Origin: CAYGAW01 sp964347945
GTDB lineage: Bacteria; Chloroflexota; Anaerolineae; UBA7937; B3-Chlor
Assembly (NCBI GenBank): GCA_964347945.1
Contig: CAYGAW010000135.1
Location: 1 to 15,965 of the forward strand
Direction of reading: 5' to 3'
Length of the DNA stretch: 15,965 nt
Both the position numbers and the translations under genes were made by a program. The notes beneath the pieces are model-generated. The model made no database searches, was not told the DNA's origin, and was given only the letters and a program-made list of their open reading frames with translations. This document shows positions 12,355 through 15,965 of the stretch, piece by piece (position 1 is the stretch's first letter; each line of letters starts with the position of its first letter).

Positions 12355-14406
12355 ATGCTGAGAGTAGCTACGGATATTGGAGGCACATTCACGGACCTTG
12401 TGTTCGTTGACCCTGCCGGTGACGTTATCACAGGCAAGAGTCACACGACTCCTGCGCAATTCGAAGAGGGCGTGATGGACGTCATCTCGGCCAGCAACAT
12501 CAGCCCGAGTGAGTTCGCGTCCTTTGTACACGGGACGACGATCGTGATCAATGCGATCACCGAGAGAAAAGGCGCCAAGGTTGGGCTGCTCACAACCGAG
12601 GGGTTCCGCGACATCTTGGAGATCGGTCGCGGCACCCGCCCCGACTTTTTCAACCTGGAATACCGCAAGCCCGAGCCCTTTGTGCCCCGCTACCTGCGCC
12701 GCGAACTGAGGGGGCGCATCAACTACAAGGGGATCGAGACAACACCCCTGGACCTTTCCGAGCTGCCGGGCATCCTCGATGATTTCCGGGCCGAAGGAGT
12801 TGAGGCCATCGCCATCTCCTTCATCAATTCCTATGCCAACCCAGTCCACGAAGAGGCCGTGTTGGCCGAGGTGAAGGAGCTTTGGCCAGAAGTCTCCGCG
12901 GTGGCTTCGCACCAGATCACGCGCGAGTGGCGCGAGTACGAGCGTGCCAACACCGCCGTTTTGTCCGCGTACGTGCAGCCGATCGCCCACCGCTACCTGG
13001 ACCGCTTAACCGGCGCCCTCTACGATTCCGGGATGCGGTGCACGCCATACATCATGCAATCCAACTGCGGCGTGGATACAGTCCAGAGCGCGCGCCAAAT
13101 CCCCATCACCATGATCGAGTCGGGCCCCGCCAGCGGGATTTGGGGCGCTGCGGCGCTGAGCCGGCTGATCGGAGAGCTGGATGCCATCGCCATTGACATC
13201 GGCGGGACGACGGCCAAATGCGGGCTGATTACGGGCGGCGAGGTCAAGCTCAACACCAACTACCACATCGAACGCCACGAAACCTCGGCCGGCTATCCAG
13301 TGATGGTGCCGGTGGTTGACATGGTGGAAATCGGCAACGGCGGCGGGTCAATCGCCTGGGTGGATGAGTTCGAGCGGCTGCACGTCGGCCCACAGAGTGC
13401 CGGCGCGGTGCCCGGTCCAGTGTCCTACGGGTTCGGCGGCACAGAAGCGACCACTACCGACGCGAATCTGGAGCTGGGTTGTATCAACCCCCACTACTTC
13501 TGTGGTGGCACCATCGAGGCGGACATGGACGGCGTAGCTGGTGCACTGGACAAGCTGGCCACGACTCTCAACACTAGCCGGCAGGAGGTGGCTCGGGGCA
13601 TCGTCCGCATCGCCAACAACAACATGGTCAACGCCATCAAGCTCATCTCGGTCAATCGCGGTCATGACCCGCGTGACTTCACGCTGATCGCCTTTGGCGG
13701 CGGCGGTGGAATGCACGCCTGCGCACTGGCCAAGGAGCTGGGCATCAAGAAGGTAGCGATCCCCAGGCAATCCAGCGTGTTCTCTGCCTGGGGCATGTTA
13801 CTCAGCGATCTGCGCCGCGATTACTTGCAGACCCAGATCGTCGACCTGTCAGCCGCGGGAGCGGCTGCGGAGCTAGACCAGTCGCTGCGGGAACTGGAAG
13901 AACAGGCGCTCCAGGAGTACGGCGCCGAGAACATCGACCCAGCACGCGTGCATTTCTTGCGTTATGCTCGGTGCCGCTACCAGAACCAGGAGCATTCTGT
14001 GGAGATTGTCCTGCCCGAGGGCGAGATCACGGCAGAGCAGATCAAGGCCATCCGCCAGCGGTTCGACACGGACTATGAACGCGAATACACCTACACGCTG
14101 GACGCCCCAGTGGAACTGGTCGCCTATCACCTGGTCGCCATTGCCGAGGTGGACAAGCTGAAGCCAGAGAAACTCCCCACGACGGGGCGCAAGCTCGAGG
14201 ATGCGGTCAAGGAAGAGCGGGAAGTGGATTACGTTGAAGCTGGCATCCATCTGGCGACGATCTACGATGGCGACACGCTGAAACCGGGCATGAGTTTTGT
14301 CGGTCCGGCGATCATCGAAGAGTACGGTGCCACGACGGTGATCCCGCCTGGCCTACCGTGTCATGTGAATGACTATGGTGACTATCAGATCCGCACTGCC
14401 CAATGA
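12355..14406 (+). CDS. hyuA: Hydantoinase/oxoprolinase subunit A (HyuA, N-methylhydantoinase A family)
   Basis: A complete 683-residue ATP-binding subunit. The family activates a cyclic amide, ureide or ketone with ATP; members include 5-oxoprolinase, N-methylhydantoinase, caprolactamase and the acetone and acetophenone carboxylases. The N-terminal phosphate-binding motif is DIGGTFTD (7-14), followed by HGTTIVINAITERKGAKVGL, TTEGFRDILEIGRGTRPD and ITREWREYERANTAVLSAYV. The second actin-like phosphate motif is AIDIGGTTAKCG (D281), and later motifs are GNGGGSIAWVD, GPQSAGAVPGPVSYGFGGTE and ALAKELGIKKVAIPR. Start at ATG 12355 is chosen because the conserved N-terminus begins there with AGAGGG upstream. 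It is 83 nt downstream of the racemase-family gene, and its stop overlaps the ribosome binding site of hyuB. Which family reaction it performs cannot be settled by eye. Confidence 0.95.
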   Translation: MLRVATDIGGTFTDLVFVDPAGDVITGKSHTTPAQFEEGVMDVISASNISPSEFASFVHGTTIVINAITERKGAKVGLLTTEGFRDILEIGRGTRPDFFNLEYRKPEPFVPRYLRRELRGRINYKGIETTPLDLSELPGILDDFRAEGVEAIAISFINSYANPVHEEAVLAEVKELWPEVSAVASHQITREWREYERANTAVLSAYVQPIAHRYLDRLTGALYDSGMRCTPYIMQSNCGVDTVQSARQIPITMIESGPASGIWGAAALSRLIGELDAIAIDIGGTTAKCGLITGGEVKLNTNYHIERHETSAGYPVMVPVVDMVEIGNGGGSIAWVDEFERLHVGPQSAGAVPGPVSYGFGGTEATTTDANLELGCINPHYFCGGTIEADMDGVAGALDKLATTLNTSRQEVARGIVRIANNNMVNAIKLISVNRGHDPRDFTLIAFGGGGGMHACALAKELGIKKVAIPRQSSVFSAWGMLLSDLRRDYLQTQIVDLSAAGAAAELDQSLRELEEQALQEYGAENIDPARVHFLRYARCRYQNQEHSVEIVLPEGEITAEQIKAIRQRFDTDYEREYTYTLDAPVELVAYHLVAIAEVDKLKPEKLPTTGRKLEDAVKEEREVDYVEAGIHLATIYDGDTLKPGMSFVGPAIIEEYGATTVIPPGLPCHVNDYGDYQIRTAQ

Positions 14407-14418
14407 GGAGGATTGCCC

Positions 14419-15965
14419 ATGAATGACAAGCATGATCCGATTACGCTCGAAATCATCCAGAGCTCACTCCAGGCGGCAACTGACGAGATGTTCGCCGCTC
14501 TGCGCCGCACGGCCATGAGCGCGATCATCTACGAAGTCCTCGACATGGGCACGGGCATCACCGACAAGAATGGCGAACTAGCCGGTTCTGGGGCCGGCAT
14601 TCCAGCCTTTGTCGGGGTACTGGACAAGGCCGTCAAGCGGGTACTGGAAAAGTTCAACCAGCCGGGCGACATCGAGCCGGGCGATATCTTTATCACCAAT
14701 GACCCATACAGCGGCGGGGTGACGCACCTGAACGACGTTGTGCTCGTCATGCCGGTCTTTGCAGGCGACGAGATCGTTGCCTGGACTGCCAATATCGCCC
14801 ACTGGAATGATGTGGGCGGCATGGTGCCCGGCAGCATGTCAACCGACGCGACGGAGATTTTTCAGGAGGGGCTGATCCTCGCTGCCATCAAGCTCTTCTC
14901 CCGGGGCCAGCCCATCCGGTCCGTGTTTGAGATCCTCACGGCGAACTGCCGCATGCCCGATTTCCTGACGGGCGATATGTGGGCTCAAGTGGCTTCGGTC
15001 CGGGTCGGCGAGCGCCGCGTCTTGGAAATCGTGAACAAGTATGGGAAGGATGTTTTCCTTCATGCTGTTGAAGAGTACCTGGACTATGGGGAGCGGGTCG
15101 CCCTGGCCGCGCTGGGACGCCTGCCCAAGGGCAAGTACTCCCTGGTCGAAGAACAAGATCAAGGACCGGATTACAAGGTCACTGTTGAGATTACTGACGA
15201 GGAGTTCATCGTTGATCTTCGGGGCAATCCTGATCAAGACAAGGGCCCCTTTAACATGAGCCGGGACGAAGCGACTGTGGCGTGCCAGATCGCCTTCAAG
15301 GGTATCGTGTCGCCAGATAGACTGAGCAACGGTGGCACCTTCCGTCCTTTGAGAGTCCTGACGCGCCACGGGAGCGTCTTTGATCCGACCTATCCGGCAG
15401 CTCAGGGCATCTACTATGAGATTACCATCAGGTTGCACGATCTGATCTGGCGCTGCCTGGCCCCACACATGCCGGAACGGCTGCCCGCAGGCGGTTTTGC
15501 TTCGGTATGCGGCACGCTCTTTGGCGGCATCCATCCCGATACCGGCCGGGATTATGCAGTGATTGAACCCGAGCTGGGAGGCTGGGGCGGTTCGTCGACC
15601 TCCGATGGCAATTCGGGTCAGTTCTCCGCACTGCACGGGGAAACGTACAACTGCCCAGCCGAGGTGGCCGAAGCACGGTACGGCGTGACGGTGGACTATC
15701 TCAGCTTCCACGATGAGGATGGTGGCGCTGGCTTCCATCGGGGCGGCAAGGGTGTGCGGATTGACTATCGCATCAGGTCCGACAACGCCTGGCTGACGGT
15801 GGCCTACACGCGCGACAAGGTCCCGCCGTGGCCCCTAAAGGGCGGCCAACAAGGTTCACCCAACCACGTCCTGATCAGGCGAGCCGATGGTGAGACCGAG
15901 CGCTACGCCGTGACCAGCGGCCTGACCTTGAACACGGACGACGTGATCCAAGTCATGACGGGCAC
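14419..15965 (+). CDS. hyuB: Hydantoinase/oxoprolinase subunit B (HyuB family), 3' end outside window
   Basis: The frame is open from ATG 14419 to the window end (515 codons). Family members are usually near 550-580 residues, so only the C-terminus is missing. An AGGAGG site overlaps the hyuA stop and places the start. Landmarks are DPITLEIIQSSLQAATDEMF at the N-terminus, FITNDPYSGGVTHLNDV (N94-V107), ANIAHWNDVGGMVPGSMSTDATEIFQEGL in two parts, and GGIHPDTGRDYAVIEPELGG with a following DGNSG. H103, D106 and H128 have the same spacing (+3, +25) as the metal ligands I recall for the acetone carboxylase subunit (H150, D153, H175), so a bound divalent metal is likely. It forms the catalytic partner of HyuA. 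The cut is due to the window edge, since no stop or frameshift is seen. Confidence 0.95.
   Translation, partial: MNDKHDPITLEIIQSSLQAATDEMFAALRRTAMSAIIYEVLDMGTGITDKNGELAGSGAGIPAFVGVLDKAVKRVLEKFNQPGDIEPGDIFITNDPYSGGVTHLNDVVLVMPVFAGDEIVAWTANIAHWNDVGGMVPGSMSTDATEIFQEGLILAAIKLFSRGQPIRSVFEILTANCRMPDFLTGDMWAQVASVRVGERRVLEIVNKYGKDVFLHAVEEYLDYGERVALAALGRLPKGKYSLVEEQDQGPDYKVTVEITDEEFIVDLRGNPDQDKGPFNMSRDEATVACQIAFKGIVSPDRLSNGGTFRPLRVLTRHGSVFDPTYPAAQGIYYEITIRLHDLIWRCLAPHMPERLPAGGFASVCGTLFGGIHPDTGRDYAVIEPELGGWGGSSTSDGNSGQFSALHGETYNCPAEVAEARYGVTVDYLSFHDEDGGAGFHRGGKGVRIDYRIRSDNAWLTVAYTRDKVPPWPLKGGQQGSPNHVLIRRADGETERYAVTSGLTLNTDDVIQVMTG

Noticed and set aside
14839..15738. A minus-strand open frame of about 300 codons opposite hyuB
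   Set aside because: Conserved HyuB motifs run continuously through the plus strand here, and the antisense protein resembles no family.

Overview
The window reads as a catabolic gene cluster from a bacterium, most likely an uncultured Chloroflexota-like lineage. That placement is an inference. It rests on the substrate-binding lipoprotein, whose mature N-terminus is a long Pro/Glu/Thr tract right after the lipobox, on strong AGGAGG-type ribosome binding sites, on GTG starts, and on the presence of a tungsten-type aldehyde:ferredoxin oxidoreductase homologue. No rRNA, tRNA, CRISPR array, transposase or phage gene was seen. Genes are tightly packed and two of them run off the window edges.

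Left arm, minus strand (1-2927). A CaiB/BaiF class III CoA-transferase (1725-2927, GTG start) is followed downstream by an aldehyde ferredoxin oxidoreductase (AOR) family protein (1-1573) whose C-terminal end lies outside the window. The 151-nt spacer between them carries a long stem-loop. Together they suggest oxidation or reduction of an aldehyde or acyl-CoA coupled to CoA activation, probably under anoxic or microoxic conditions.

Divergent control region (2928-3316). This 389-bp gap holds repeated TAGCGTA boxes, several short inverted repeats and one good sigma70-type promoter (TTGACA-N17-TAAGAT) that fires rightward with almost no leader.

Right arm, plus strand (3317-15965). Two tandem XRE-HTH/cupin regulators come first, then a NicX/M29-fold metalloenzyme, a complete Opp/Dpp-type ABC importer (lipoprotein, two permeases, two ATPases), an Asp/Glu-hydantoin racemase family protein, and hydantoinase/oxoprolinase (HyuA/HyuB) subunits, HyuB being cut by the window end. 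Spacing from 3973 to 15965 is mostly a few bases with strong Shine-Dalgarno sites, so this is probably one long transcript. A perfect 16-bp hairpin lies between the lipoprotein and the first permease and probably sets their stoichiometry.

Working model (inference): the importer brings in a small amide, lactam, cyclic ureide or N-heterocycle. The racemase-family and HyuAB proteins isomerise and open or carboxylate it. The NicX-like metalloenzyme performs another ring or amide cleavage, and the divergent CoA-transferase/AOR pair handles the resulting carboxylate or aldehyde. The cupin regulators would sense the substrate or an intermediate. The exact substrate cannot be read from the sequence.
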